DNA of 64,000 nucleotides from Beggiatoa alba B18LD (GCF_000245015.1 NZ_JH600070.1:2204634-2268633); one strand, 5' to 3'; shown: positions 28,230-38,095, counted from the stretch's first letter. Notes: generated by a model from the letters alone, not told the origin. Translations and numbers: made by a program.

Positions 28230-28352
28230 GAATCCTTTATTATTAACAAATAAATCTTAATGCTATTTTATCATCAATGTCAGTTCAATGACTTTGAAAT
28301 AAACTATAAAAATTTAGTAGCACTACCAAATCTCAAACGGATTTTATAAAAA

Positions 28353-30740
28353 ATGCCAACCCTCTATGAACAACTCCAGCAAGCCAAAAGCGAAGAAGAC
28401 GTAAAAGATATTTATATCAAAGCATTGGGGTTAAAACGTTATACCAAAGGGTTGATTGATATTCGCACGGATGAAATTTGGTTTGAAGCCAAAGACACAG
28501 GCAAATATTCCAGCTATGCGATGTTTACCCAACTATTACACTACGTACAAGACGCACTTAATAAAGGCGAAACTATCCCCCCTTTTCTCGCCGTGATAGA
28601 TACCGAAAAAGCTGCACTCATGAAAACAGCTGATGTCTTACCCTTCTTAGAAAAGAAAACCGTTAAATGGGGAAAGTCTGCAAGCCAATATCCTAAAGAG
28701 GCGTTGGCTGAAGTCTCCGCCCACATCGGGACGCATTTTGTCTCATTTCGAATTGCGACGCATGAAGAAGAATTTATTAGTACAGTTAAAGAGGCGATTC
28801 GGTCAGGCGATATTATTCGCACACAAATTACGCCTGATAATTTAAAGCAGGTATTTGATAAATGGGTAGAAATGATAGGGCGAGAAATTGATGGCGTACC
28901 CGAAGAAGATTACGCACTCCTGTTTTTTGCTGACATCATGCATGACGGCACTGTCTCAACGCATACAAATTTACCCGCCGAATTACTGCATAAAAACAAT
29001 GCTCCCGTATTCACTTTAAACGGGCAATTATATGAATTAAATAATAAAGAAGGCTATCGGCGGTTTTGGCAAATTTATCATCGTCCGCCTAAATCTGAAT
29101 ATCGTAATTATTTGTTGGAGCGGCGCGATAGTTTAATTCCGTTGGATGAGCGCAGTTTTAAGGGGGCGTATTATACTCCGTTGAATGTGGTAGAAAAAGC
29201 GTATGACAAACTCACTGAAGTGTTGGGGAAAAATTGGCAAAAAAACTATATTGTCTGGGACATGTGTTGTGGCGTGGGCAATTTGGAAGTGAAGCATTCG
29301 AATCCGCGCAATATTTTTATGAGCACGCTCGACCAAGCAGATATTGATGTGATGAAAGCCACCAAAACTTGCGTTGCCGCGTATCGGTTTCAATATGATT
29401 ATTTGAATGATGATATTACTGATGAGGGCAAAATTGATTACAGCCTAACCAATAAAGTTCCCAAAGAATTGCAACTGGCGATTAAAGAAGGGAAAAAGAT
29501 TTTAGTTTTAATGAATCCTCCTTATGGAGAAACAGGGTCTGGCATAGCTAAAGGTGATACAAACAAAAAAGGTGTAGAGCAGACGCAAATTAATAATTCC
29601 ATGCAGTTGGGATATGCCAGTAAAGAATTATTTGTTCAGTTTTTATCACGAATTGCACAAGAAATTCCTAATGTCACTTTAGCTATGTTTAGTAAATTAA
29701 AGTATGTCAATTCGCCTAACTTTGAAAAATTTAGGGGTATTTGGAATGCCGAGTATTTAGGTGGTTTTCTTGTACACAGCAAAGTTTTTGATGGTTTGAA
29801 AGGTGATTTTCCAATTGGCTTTTTAATCTGGAAAACTAATCAAAATGCCAAGAAAAAAACATCCATCACAGAAATTACTGTTGAAGTTTTTGATAAAAAA
29901 GTACAACCAATTGGTGAAAAAAGGTTTTACAACTCACCAAGTAATACTTATCTAAATGTTTGGCTTGATAAGCCTGAGACAAATGACGAACTAGCTTTAC
30001 CGCTATCAAATGCGGTAAAGGTTTCAAGTAACCCTAGGCTTAAAAAATCGTGCAATGCCATGATTGGATTTTTGTACGCGAGCAATAATGATCTGCAACA
30101 TACAGGACGGGAAACTTTGGTTACCTCTTCCATTTTTACTGGAGGTAACGGAGGAGGCTCATATATAACACCTGAAAACCTCTGGCAAGCCGCTATTATT
30201 TTTTCAGTTCGTCGTTTAATTAAACCCACATGGCTCAATGACCGCGACCAATTTTTACAACCGACGGGCGAACTCACTGACGAATTCAAAAATGACTGCT
30301 TAATTTGGATGCTCTTTAACGGCAGCAATTTAACCGCCAGCGCGAATGATTTGGAATGGAACGGAAAAAAATGGAATATTGTCAATCACTTCATTCCATT
30401 TACAGAAAGCGAAGTCAATGCCCCCGCGCGTTTTGAATCCGATTTCATGGTGCAATATTTAAAGAAAAAGAAACTCTCAAAAGAAGCCAAAGCCGTATTA
30501 AACGCAGGGCGCGAACTCTGGCAAGCCTACTTTGCCCACACTGATGTCCGTAGCATCCGCGACGAATTCAAACTAAACCGCCCCGATGTCGGCTGGTATC
30601 AAATCCGCAATGCTTTGAAAAAACGCAACGAAAGCGGCGATTTCGTCCCTGTCAGCTTTACTGAATTTGAAACAGCATACAAAGAATTAACTGAAAAATT
30701 ACAACCCTTAGTGTTTGAGTTGGGATTTTTGCGGGAGTAG
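28353..30740 (+). CDS. Type IIG-like restriction-modification enzyme (nuclease-methyltransferase fusion)
   Basis: 795 residues. The N-terminal domain has D36 and E45-A-K47 (IDIRTDEIWFEAKD), fitting a PD-(D/E)XK nuclease site. The central N6-adenine methyltransferase has motif X-like FKGAYYTP (269-276), motif I WDMCCGVGN (302-310) and catalytic motif IV NPPYG (388-392). The C-terminal region (about 560-795) would be the target-recognition part. One chain with cleavage and methylation activity is the type IIG plan. Recognition sequence unknown. It is the best-supported defence gene in the window and stands alone on its strand. Confidence 0.85.
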   Translation: MPTLYEQLQQAKSEEDVKDIYIKALGLKRYTKGLIDIRTDEIWFEAKDTGKYSSYAMFTQLLHYVQDALNKGETIPPFLAVIDTEKAALMKTADVLPFLEKKTVKWGKSASQYPKEALAEVSAHIGTHFVSFRIATHEEEFISTVKEAIRSGDIIRTQITPDNLKQVFDKWVEMIGREIDGVPEEDYALLFFADIMHDGTVSTHTNLPAELLHKNNAPVFTLNGQLYELNNKEGYRRFWQIYHRPPKSEYRNYLLERRDSLIPLDERSFKGAYYTPLNVVEKAYDKLTEVLGKNWQKNYIVWDMCCGVGNLEVKHSNPRNIFMSTLDQADIDVMKATKTCVAAYRFQYDYLNDDITDEGKIDYSLTNKVPKELQLAIKEGKKILVLMNPPYGETGSGIAKGDTNKKGVEQTQINNSMQLGYASKELFVQFLSRIAQEIPNVTLAMFSKLKYVNSPNFEKFRGIWNAEYLGGFLVHSKVFDGLKGDFPIGFLIWKTNQNAKKKTSITEITVEVFDKKVQPIGEKRFYNSPSNTYLNVWLDKPETNDELALPLSNAVKVSSNPRLKKSCNAMIGFLYASNNDLQHTGRETLVTSSIFTGGNGGGSYITPENLWQAAIIFSVRRLIKPTWLNDRDQFLQPTGELTDEFKNDCLIWMLFNGSNLTASANDLEWNGKKWNIVNHFIPFTESEVNAPARFESDFMVQYLKKKKLSKEAKAVLNAGRELWQAYFAHTDVRSIRDEFKLNRPDVGWYQIRNALKKRNESGDFVPVSFTEFETAYKELTEKLQPLVFELGFLRE

Positions 30741-30818
30741 AATGTATTTCCATCTTATAAACAAAACAATGGGATAATAAGGGACATTTATGGATTGGGC
30801 ATCAGTTATCAACCACCA

Positions 30819-31652
30819 TTAATACTCAACAGGAAGCGGTTTAGGCTCTATCATTTTTAACTCTTCTCCATCTTCAAACCGAATCAAACGCGGTTCCCAT
30901 TTCACCACAACCTCACTATCAGGCATTGCTACAACCGCGCGGTCTTTCGCAGATGCCTCATTTCTCACATTACCACACCGAAAAGATGTCATGGCTTGCG
31001 GGGCTAAAACTTGGAGGTTATTTGGTAATCCACTCAGAAAACAACTGGCAATCTTATTGAATTCTGTTGGCTTATCCTGTTTTCTAAAAAAACTTGCCGT
31101 CGCTTCAAAAAAAACTATGGCACGATTTGATTGATTTTTAACTTCATAACTGGTTATAAATACAGGAGTTTTATCAATTAAAGAAGAGTTTGGGGTTTTC
31201 GCCCGTGTGACTTGTAAAGCCTCAGGCGGTAAGACAAGCTCCGCACGGGGAACAATTGCCCGTTTCGCTGACGCTAGGGCTAAAACGGCTCGTAATGGTG
31301 CGAGTGCTTCTTCACGCATTGCTTCAAAGGCTTTTTGTCGTGCCGCTTGTTTTTCTTCTGCCACTAAAAATTCTTTTTGTAATTTAATGGCATCAGCGAC
31401 ATTGCGAGCGGTGAATCGGTAGGGGTCTTTTGGGTCAACCATTGAGGGTGGCAACACGTCACCATTACTACGTTTTACATAGGCGAAAACTAAGCCGTAT
31501 TCGTCTGCGGGTAAATTATCCAGTTGTGACAAAATCGGGGTTAAATCGGTTGAGCCAAACGGTAAAGGGGTGTAGTAAACTCCATAAACTCGATAAGCCC
31601 ACCATAGCCCTAAACCTAAGGCAATTAAGAGTAAATTTTTACGATTGAGCAT
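30819..31652 (-). CDS. Uncharacterised membrane-anchored protein
   Basis: 277 residues from the ATG at 31652 (MLNRKNLLLIALGLGLWW); a longer frame has an implausible N-terminus. One helix near residues 6-22 anchors a soluble periplasmic domain. A basic helical stretch with repeated Ala/Arg/Glu (about 90-135) is followed by a beta-rich domain holding the segment VFITSYEVKNQSNRAIVFF, reminiscent of proteins that describe themselves only by a conserved beta-sandwich. Two Cys lie near 225 and 245. I do not recognise a family. It is followed by 78 bp before the restriction gene end. Confidence 0.65.
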   Translation of the reverse strand: MLNRKNLLLIALGLGLWWAYRVYGVYYTPLPFGSTDLTPILSQLDNLPADEYGLVFAYVKRSNGDVLPPSMVDPKDPYRFTARNVADAIKLQKEFLVAEEKQAARQKAFEAMREEALAPLRAVLALASAKRAIVPRAELVLPPEALQVTRAKTPNSSLIDKTPVFITSYEVKNQSNRAIVFFEATASFFRKQDKPTEFNKIASCFLSGLPNNLQVLAPQAMTSFRCGNVRNEASAKDRAVVAMPDSEVVVKWEPRLIRFEDGEELKMIEPKPLPVEY

Positions 31653-31685
31653 GGTTGAATCAGCATAAATAAGGAAGGAAAAGGG

Positions 31686-31762
31686 TATCGTAAACGTATC
31701 ATAAAGTGATTTAAATTTAGGACTGCCAGTCATCGGTATCGTTTTATAGTACGTTTACTATA
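31686..31762. repeat. Palindromic element, family C, copy 2
   Basis: 77 bp. The inverted ends TATCGTAAACGTA and GTACGTTTACTATA match copy 1 at 22169. The interior (AAAGTGATTTAAATTTAGGACTG) is nearly identical to copy 1, then shorter. It abuts element R6. Confidence 0.75.
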
Positions 31763-31764
31763 AG

Positions 31765-31911
31765 TTAATCTGAGTTTGGCGAGATGGAGAAAAAGGACTG
31801 CCAGTCCTCTAAGGGTTGGCAGTCCTTTAGCGCATTTTAATGGACTTGCTAGGATTTCAAAGCCTAGTAGGTCTCTATTTTATTTTAGAAAATTTGCTGA
31901 GCTTAGGTTAA
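31765..31911. repeat. Palindromic element R6
   Basis: 147 bp between TTAATCTGAG (31765) and GCTTAGGTTAA (ending 31911). It carries an extra perfect hairpin (AAAGGACTGCCA at 31792-31803, TGGCAGTCCTTT at 31817-31828) whose sequence echoes the GGACTG core of family C. A decayed module A lies at 31843-31873. Module B is absent. The right end is 5 bp from the accD stop codon. Confidence 0.75.
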
Positions 31912-31915
31912 TCTA

Positions 31916-32836
31916 TTAATCGGCTTCGTTATCATTTTCGTCTTCATTGGCTTTATGAGACAGTAACGCAACGAGAGGCGAGGGTTGGCGGGTCAACATC
32001 CCTAAAATACTGGCTAAGGTATCGCGCATTTCACGGCGGTCGACAATCATATCAATCACACCATGTTTTAATAAAAACTCGCTGCGTTGGAAACCTTCTG
32101 GCAAGGTTTCGCGTACCGTTTGCTCAATAACTCTAGGACCTGCAAAGCCAATTAATGCGTTAGGTTCTGCGATATTGATATCGCCTAACATGGCAAAACT
32201 GGCAGATACGCCCCCTGTGGTGGGGTCCGTTAAGACGGAAATAAACGGGACACCATTTTTTCCCAAACGATTTAATATCGCGCTGGTTTTTGCCATTTGC
32301 ATCAGGGAAAACAGGGCTTCTTGCATCCGCGCACCACCGCTGGCAGAAAAGCAGATAAAGGGAATTTTTTGCTCTAATGCGACTTGCGCGCCCCGAACAA
32401 AGCGTTCGCCGACCACGCTTCCCATAGAACCGCCCATAAAGTTAAATTCAAATGCACAGGCAACAACTGGCAGGCTGTGTACCGCGCCTTTCATCACTAT
32501 CAGTGCGTCTTTTTCCCCTGTAGCTTTTTGGGCTTGAACAATGCGGTCTTTGTATTTTTTGCTATCGCGGAATTTTAATTTATCCGTAGGTGATAGGCTT
32601 GCGCCAATTTCTTCACGTGGACTGGGGTCTAAAAAACTATCCAAGCGTTGACGTGCATTAATGCGAATATGATGACTACATTTCGGACAAACGTGAAAAT
32701 TACGTTCTAGTTCAGACTTATATAAAACTGCCTGACAGATTGGGCATTTATTCCATAAGCCTTCAGGGACAGTATGGGTACTTTTTTTACCGTCCGTGCG
32801 GATACGGGAGGGCAGAAGTTTTTCAAACCAGCTCAT
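31916..32836 (-). CDS. accD: Acetyl-CoA carboxylase carboxyltransferase subunit beta
   Basis: 306 residues. A zinc ribbon (C31, C34, C50, C53) is followed by the crotonase-fold carboxyltransferase domain with [22 protein letters not shown] and [16 protein letters not shown]. With AccA it transfers the carboxyl group from biotin to acetyl-CoA, the first step of fatty acid synthesis. An acidic tail ([10 protein letters not shown]) is seen. folC, its frequent neighbour, is not present. Confidence 0.97.
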   Translation of the reverse strand: MSWFEKLLPSRIRTDGKKSTHTVPEGLWNKCPICQAVLYKSELERNFHVCPKCSHHIRINARQRLDSFLDPSPREEIGASLSPTDKLKFRDSKKYKDRIVQAQKATGEKDALIVMKGAVHSLPVVACAFEFNFMGGSMGSVVGERFVRGAQVALEQKIPFICFSASGGARMQEALFSLMQMAKTSAILNRLGKNGVPFISVLTDPTTGGVSASFAMLGDINIAEPNALIGFAGPRVIEQTVRETLPEGFQRSEFLLKHGVIDMIVDRREMRDTLASILGMLTRQPSPLVALLSHKANEDENDNEAD

Positions 32837-32881
32837 TTTGCGTTTTTGTCTTAAAAAGTGAAGATAAAAAACAGAAGCAAC

Positions 32882-34486
32882 TTAAACAGTAACATTGAGG
32901 CTTGTCAGTATTGCATTGCCGTCGTTTGTATAAGTATTCCGTTCATAGTGTTGAATGGTTAAATTGACCATTTTAATGGTGGCTTCAATGGCTGCCATAA
33001 TCTGGTCAGAGTCCACCCCGCGAGTCGTGAGCATTTTGCTGTCGCCATTGTGTTGTACTTGCCAAGTGATAATGGTTTGCACCAATGCATCAGTTTTGCC
33101 GCCTGGTGGGATGGTCACAATGTAATCAATCAGTTGCGGGATAGGCAATTGAAAGGCGGTTAAGATGTCTTTCATGGCATTCATAAATGCATCGTAGCCA
33201 CCATCCCCTTTTGCATAGCCTTCTTGGGTTTGACCCAGATAACAGCAGCGAACCACTGCCAGTGATTTAAAGCCATAGGTGGAATTTACGGAACAGTGTA
33301 GGAGTTTAAACGGGAGTTCGCCTGTTGTGCCAAAAATATCGCTGATGAGATAGGGTAAATCTTCTTTGGTAATAACTTCTTTACGGTCGCCGATTTCGAC
33401 GATTTTTTGCAGTAAGACTTTTTTCTCATCTTCAGTCAGTTCTATTTCTAAGGCTTGCAATGCCATTTCTAAATTGGCACGTCCTGAAAGTTTTCCCAGT
33501 GCATAGTCGCGTTTACGGTTGAAGCGTTCAGGCATTAAGGGATTTGCGTATAAATTGCCTTTTTTATCGCCATCGGCATGAATGCCCGCCGTTTGGGTAA
33601 AGACATTTTTCCCATAAATTGGCTTATTATTCGCCATGCGTTGTCCTGAAAACATTTCTACGTATTGCGAGGCTTTATATAGCATTTTTTCATCGATGTT
33701 TAAGCGCACGTCCAGAAAATCTCTGAGCGCGACAGCGACCTCATCTAGCGCGGCATTGCCTGCCCGTTCGCCCATGCCGTTAATCGTTGCATGAATGCCA
33801 TGAATCCCCGCTTTAACCGCTGCCAGTGCATTCGCAGTGCCTAAACCATAATCATCATGCGGATGAAAATCGAAATGGGCTTGAGGATAGCGACAAATCA
33901 CATCGCTGATATGTTCGTAAGTTGCGAAGGGGTTTAAAATCCCTAAGGTATCAGGCAGTAAAATTCGTTTAATGGGGAGTTTTAACAGTGCCTCAATGAT
34001 TTGATAGACATAGGCTGGTGAGTTTTTTATCCCATTGGAAAAGTCTTCTAAATAGACGTTAACAGCAACGCCATTTTCTAAGGCGTAATCGATGGTTTTT
34101 TGAATATCGGCAATGTGCTGTTCAGGGGTTTTACGCAACTGTTCCGTACAATGTTTGTGAGAACCTTTTGTTAATAAATTAATGCGTTGAATGCCAACTG
34201 CTTTCGCCCAGTCTATGGATTTATTGCCATCAACAAAACTGAGAATTTCTAAGCGGTCAACGAGGTTGACACTTTTCGCCCAGTTGACAACTTGAATCAC
34301 CGATTTACGCTCGCCTTCAGAGGCTTTCGCGGAGGCAATTTCTAGCCTATCGACCTTTACTTCGGTCAATAAGATTTTAGAAATAGTGAGCTTTTCCTCT
34401 GGGGTATAAGAGACATTTTGCATTTGCTCGCCGTCTCTCAAGGTTGTATCCATGATTTCGACGGTACGTTTTTCCTGCGTATTCAC
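32882..34486 (-). CDS. LeuA/CimA-family Claisen-condensing enzyme (citramalate or isopropylmalate synthase-like)
   Basis: 534 residues from a GTG start. The DRE-TIM barrel begins with EIMDTTLRDGEQMQ; metal ligands appear in DFHPHDDYGLGTAN. A NGMGERAGNAALDEV loop and the segment GIHADGDKKG are typical. The C-terminal part (about 390-520) is an allosteric LeuA-like domain. The family makes 2-isopropylmalate, citramalate or homocitrate from acetyl-CoA and a keto acid. The relatively short barrel-to-regulatory linkage resembles citramalate-type proteins, but the substrate cannot be fixed. It is 45 bp upstream of accD on the same strand. Confidence 0.85.
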   Translation of the reverse strand: MNTQEKRTVEIMDTTLRDGEQMQNVSYTPEEKLTISKILLTEVKVDRLEIASAKASEGERKSVIQVVNWAKSVNLVDRLEILSFVDGNKSIDWAKAVGIQRINLLTKGSHKHCTEQLRKTPEQHIADIQKTIDYALENGVAVNVYLEDFSNGIKNSPAYVYQIIEALLKLPIKRILLPDTLGILNPFATYEHISDVICRYPQAHFDFHPHDDYGLGTANALAAVKAGIHGIHATINGMGERAGNAALDEVAVALRDFLDVRLNIDEKMLYKASQYVEMFSGQRMANNKPIYGKNVFTQTAGIHADGDKKGNLYANPLMPERFNRKRDYALGKLSGRANLEMALQALEIELTEDEKKVLLQKIVEIGDRKEVITKEDLPYLISDIFGTTGELPFKLLHCSVNSTYGFKSLAVVRCCYLGQTQEGYAKGDGGYDAFMNAMKDILTAFQLPIPQLIDYIVTIPPGGKTDALVQTIITWQVQHNGDSKMLTTRGVDSDQIMAAIEATIKMVNLTIQHYERNTYTNDGNAILTSLNVTV

Positions 34487-34655
34487 GATGATTCCTCAGC
34501 ACTCAACAACAAATTTTTCAAGGGTAAATCTGCTTATTGTAGCGAACTATGAGAAATATGCGAAATCGGAAAAAGGGATTAAAACAATTTCCGATAGGGA
34601 AAGTTTGTTATCCGTGCAATATCAAGGTAACGGTGTTGGACTTGTGAAAAAGAAA

Positions 34656-34689
34656 AAGGGTGAATCATTCAAGAAAATGACTCACCCTT
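34656..34689 (-). terminator. Terminator of phoX
   Basis: A 14-bp stem with one mismatch (AAGGGTGAATCATT with AATGACTCACCCTT) and a six-base loop. On the minus strand it is followed by TTTTTCTTTTTC, 29 bp after the phoX stop. Confidence 0.85.
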
Positions 34690-34717
34690 AATGATTTTAT
34701 CAACTCAAAACAGGTTA

Positions 34718-36727
34718 TTAACTGCCGATTTTCCCGCTGTTATTTTTCGTAATCACGATGGTTGAAGAACGTGGGCGACCATTAGATTCAAAGTCGGGCC
34801 AATTACTGGCAACATGCGGATTTGCAGGAGTTGGACGGCTTGTCCCTAATTGGGTTTGCAAGCCTTTTGGCACATCCCCTGGATGTTGTATGTTGATAAA
34901 CATGGTTTTCTGGTCTGGTGTGGTAATCACGCCTGTGACTTCGCAACCGATAGGACCTGTAAAGAAGCGACGAATTTCGCCTGTAGTTGGGTCAGAGGCT
35001 AACATTTGGTTATTGCCAAAGGCTGCCATTTCTCCATCTAGCATAACGCTGTCGCTCATGTCCGTTTGAATCCATAAACGTCCAGTGTCATCAAACCATA
35101 AGCCATCAGGACAGGCAAAAATATCACCTTTGATATTGCCTTTATTTTCAGCAACGCTACTAGAAGGATTACCTGCTAAAACATAGATATCCCACTTCAT
35201 TGTTAAAGCAGCAGGATCATTATTGGTTTCTGTCCAGCGCAGAATATGCCCCATGATGTTTTTTGCACGGGGGTTTGCTGCATCTGTTGCGGGGTTGTTG
35301 GTTGTGCCACGACCAGAGTTATTGGTTAGCGTGATATAAACCTGTTTATTTTTAGGATTGATTGCGACCCATTCAGGTCTATCCATGGGGGTTGCACCCA
35401 CTAAGGTTGCCGCAATGCGGGTTTTAATCAGTACTTCGGCTTGATCGGCAAAACCATTTTCGGCGGTTAAACCATTTTGTCCATGAATCAACGGTAGCCA
35501 AACGCCTGTACCATCTGCTTTATACTGTGCAACGTATAAAATGCCATCGTCTAAAATGCCCGTTCCCACTGCCATATTGGCTGTACGGTTGTTTTTATCA
35601 TAAGCACGATTACTAACAAATTTATAAATAAATTCATTGGTTTTATCGTCACCTAAGTAAACGACCACACGGTTATCATTGGTTAGAACGTATGCGGCGT
35701 TTTCGTGGCTAAAACGTCCTAAGGCTGTACGTTTGATAGGTTTAGAAGTTGGGTTAAAGGGGTCAATTTCGACAACCCAGCCAAAACGGTTGACTTCATG
35801 GGGTTCTTTATTAACATTAAAACGGTCATAGTGGACTTCCCATGAATAATTTGTTCCGCTACTGCTGACGCGGTCACGACTAATAATGGCTTGCATTTCA
35901 GTCGTTAATTCGCTGGCATTGGGCACAATAAAGTAGTTTTGATAGTTTTCTTCACAGGTTAAATAAGTGCCCCAAGGAGTCATGCCGTTAGCACAATTAT
36001 TAATTGTGCCAATTACTTCACGCCCTGTTGCATCTGCGCTGGTTTGCATTAAGCGTGAACCAGCCGCAGGGCCACTCAAGGTCATCGGGGTATGAGTACT
36101 AATCCGACGTGCATAGTTAGAGGGACGAACAACAACCCAATCACTGCCACTTTTACGCACTTCAATGACGCTAACCCCATGTGCAGCCATTTCTTTATTG
36201 GCTTTTTCAATGGTATAGCCCGCTTTATCGTCGCGGTATCCACCCGTTGTATTTAACAAGGCATCGTCTATATATTCATGGTTCATGACTAATAAGCCAT
36301 GACTAGAGGAGTTACCACCTGTTAATTGGTCGATGGGGAAGTAGTGCATCCCATCATGATGCGCGCCAGCTTGTACCATTTGTTCCGCTGCGGTATTGGA
36401 GGCATCAAAGCGGAATGCAGGACCATCAGAAACAGGGTCTCCCCAGCGATATAACACTTTCGCGCTATAGCCTTCAGGGACAACATGTTTATCTTCTGCA
36501 CTGACAGGAACGGATTTAAAACCGAGACTGGGTAAATCTTCTTCGTCATCATCACTATTACAACCAGCAAGGCTAACACCAAACATGGAGGTAATGGCTA
36601 AACCTAAGCTTCCTTGTAACACTTGGCGACGAGATAAGCGAATTTCTAAAATATCGTTAAAGTGTGGATTATTTGGGTGTGGATTGCCAATTTCTTCTGG
36701 TAAATCATAAAATTGTCTGTCTTTCAT
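34718..36727 (-). CDS. phoX: PhoX-family alkaline phosphatase, TAT-exported
   Basis: 669 residues. The twin-arginine signal is SRRQVLQGSLGL (32-43), followed by a lipobox-like LAGC (53-56), so the product may be a TAT lipoprotein. The mature part is the PhoX beta-propeller (DUF839) with GNNQMLASDPTTGEIRRF and CEVTGVITTPD near the end. PhoX is a calcium/iron-dependent phosphatase that frees phosphate from organic esters. A Pho box lies upstream and a good terminator downstream, so it is a single-gene phosphate-regulated unit. Confidence 0.93.
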   Translation of the reverse strand: MKDRQFYDLPEEIGNPHPNNPHFNDILEIRLSRRQVLQGSLGLAITSMFGVSLAGCNSDDDEEDLPSLGFKSVPVSAEDKHVVPEGYSAKVLYRWGDPVSDGPAFRFDASNTAAEQMVQAGAHHDGMHYFPIDQLTGGNSSSHGLLVMNHEYIDDALLNTTGGYRDDKAGYTIEKANKEMAAHGVSVIEVRKSGSDWVVVRPSNYARRISTHTPMTLSGPAAGSRLMQTSADATGREVIGTINNCANGMTPWGTYLTCEENYQNYFIVPNASELTTEMQAIISRDRVSSSGTNYSWEVHYDRFNVNKEPHEVNRFGWVVEIDPFNPTSKPIKRTALGRFSHENAAYVLTNDNRVVVYLGDDKTNEFIYKFVSNRAYDKNNRTANMAVGTGILDDGILYVAQYKADGTGVWLPLIHGQNGLTAENGFADQAEVLIKTRIAATLVGATPMDRPEWVAINPKNKQVYITLTNNSGRGTTNNPATDAANPRAKNIMGHILRWTETNNDPAALTMKWDIYVLAGNPSSSVAENKGNIKGDIFACPDGLWFDDTGRLWIQTDMSDSVMLDGEMAAFGNNQMLASDPTTGEIRRFFTGPIGCEVTGVITTPDQKTMFINIQHPGDVPKGLQTQLGTSRPTPANPHVASNWPDFESNGRPRSSTIVITKNNSGKIGS

Positions 36728-36794
36728 AATTCTGGCTCATGCTATAACGGGTTCTTAAGGACGGGTTAAGCTAGCATAGGCGTATGAAATAACC

Positions 36795-36823
36795 TTGACA
36801 GTTTAATGACAATTAGATGACAA
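36795..36823 (-). promoter_or_regulatory. Pho box upstream of phoX (three PhoB half-sites)
   Basis: On the minus strand the order is TTGTCAT-CTAA-TTGTCAT-TAAA-CTGTCAA: three 7-bp half-sites with 4-bp spacers, the 11-bp spacing bound by PhoB dimers. It starts 68 bp upstream of the phoX ATG. Induction under phosphate starvation is the expected consequence. Confidence 0.8.
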
Positions 36824-36853
36824 GCTGGAATTATATTAATTTAATACAATTAA

Positions 36854-37543
36854 TTAGTCTTGAGTTGGTTCAATTTTTTGATAACGCAAATCCCAAACGC
36901 CATGCCCGTGGCGTTGCCCGCGCAATTCAAATTTTGTTAAGGGACGGTCAGCAGGACGGGGGGCGTAACTGTTTGGAGCGGTTAGATTTTGAAAGTGTGG
37001 GCAGGCTTCGACAACTTGCAACATTTGTTCAGCATAATCTTGCCAATCTGTTGCTAAATGAAAGAGTCCTCCAACTTTTAAACGACTTGCGAGTAATTCG
37101 ACAAAATCGGGTTGAACTAAACGGCGTTTATTGTGGCGTTTTTTATGCCAAGGGTCAGGAAAGAAGAGATAGACCGCATCTAAGCTAGCGATAGCAAGAT
37201 GATGTTGCAACAACAAGACGGCATCACCATTGATTAAGCGAATATTACTTAATTGTTCGGCTTCAATTTGCTTTAAGACTTTACCAAAACCCGGTAAGTG
37301 AACATCAATGCCGATGTAGTCAACGTCAGGATGTTGTTGTGCCATAGCAATCAAAGCATCTCCCATACCAAAACCGATTTCTAAATGTTTCGGTTGCGTT
37401 CGTGCAAAAATAGCATTTAAATCAAGCACGCCATCAGGTTCAATACCGTAGTGCGACCACAGGTCAGTATAAGCCAGTTGTTGAGAAGGGGTCATGCGTC
37501 CATTACGACGGACAAAACTACGAATATGAGAAGGCGATTGCAT
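36854..37543 (-). CDS. trmB: tRNA (guanine-N7-)-methyltransferase
   Basis: 229 residues from the ATG at 37543 (MQSPSHIRSFVRRNGR); a TTG three codons upstream is also possible. The SAM site is HLEIGFGMGD, followed by IGIDVH, LFFPDPWHKKRHNKRR and TKFELRGQRHGHGVWDL, all diagnostic of TrmB. It makes m7G46 in tRNA variable loops. It is convergent with nothing and sits upstream of phoX with its own promoter likely beyond 37550. Confidence 0.96.
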   Translation of the reverse strand: MQSPSHIRSFVRRNGRMTPSQQLAYTDLWSHYGIEPDGVLDLNAIFARTQPKHLEIGFGMGDALIAMAQQHPDVDYIGIDVHLPGFGKVLKQIEAEQLSNIRLINGDAVLLLQHHLAIASLDAVYLFFPDPWHKKRHNKRRLVQPDFVELLASRLKVGGLFHLATDWQDYAEQMLQVVEACPHFQNLTAPNSYAPRPADRPLTKFELRGQRHGHGVWDLRYQKIEPTQD

Positions 37544-37579
37544 GTCAGACAAAGGCAGGAATAAGGAGACTAGCGGAAA

Positions 37580-37644
37580 TTTTTCCCGGCTAACTGGAAC
37601 AAATTCAGTCTGATTCTTTCAGGGAGAACGATTGCCGGGAAAAA
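37580..37644. other. Long-range 11-bp inverted repeat upstream of trmB
   Basis: TTTTTCCCGGC (37580-37590) and GCCGGGAAAAA (37634-37644) are perfectly complementary, with a 43-base interior. It lies between rpmE and trmB on the minus strand. It could end the rpmE message (the minus copy ends in a T-run) or act in the trmB leader. Confidence 0.5.
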
Positions 37645-37705
37645 GGATGGTAGGCGTGTTTCAAGGAAAACAGGACAACACCATAATAAGCGACAAAGTA
37701 CAAAA

Positions 37706-37915
37706 TTATGCGGCTTTGCTACCATATTTACGACGGAATTTATCAACGCGACCGCCCGTATCTAAAATCTTTTGCTTACCTGTATAAAAAGGATGGCAGG
37801 CAGAGCACACATCGATGTGTAAGTCTTTTTTAGTAGTAGAGCGGGTTTTAAAGGTGTTACCACAGCTACACGTCACATTGATTTCAGCGTAGGCGGGATG
37901 AATTTCAGGCTTCAT
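37706..37915 (-). CDS. rpmE: 50S ribosomal protein L31 (zinc type)
   Basis: 69 residues from the ATG at 37915 ([19 protein letters not shown]). Zinc ligands appear in CSCG and [13 protein letters not shown], followed by the typical [11 protein letters not shown] end. A longer upstream frame has no L31-like sequence and is ignored. In many bacteria the zinc form is swapped for a cysteine-less paralogue under zinc limitation; no paralogue is in the window. Confidence 0.95.
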   Translation of the reverse strand: MKPEIHPAYAEINVTCSCGNTFKTRSTTKKDLHIDVCSACHPFYTGKQKILDTGGRVDKFRRKYGSKAA

Positions 37916-38095
37916 AATAACTAAAAACCTCAATATTTTATGCTGGGTGTGTAATTCTAAGGGGTAAACAAAATGGCAATATATTTTAATGAAGTTACCC
38001 CCAAACAGCAAGTTATTTATTCTTTTTGATAGCAAAAAGTTATACACACCTATTACATCTCATACCTCTCAGGTTTTAAACGCATAAAACCTGAT

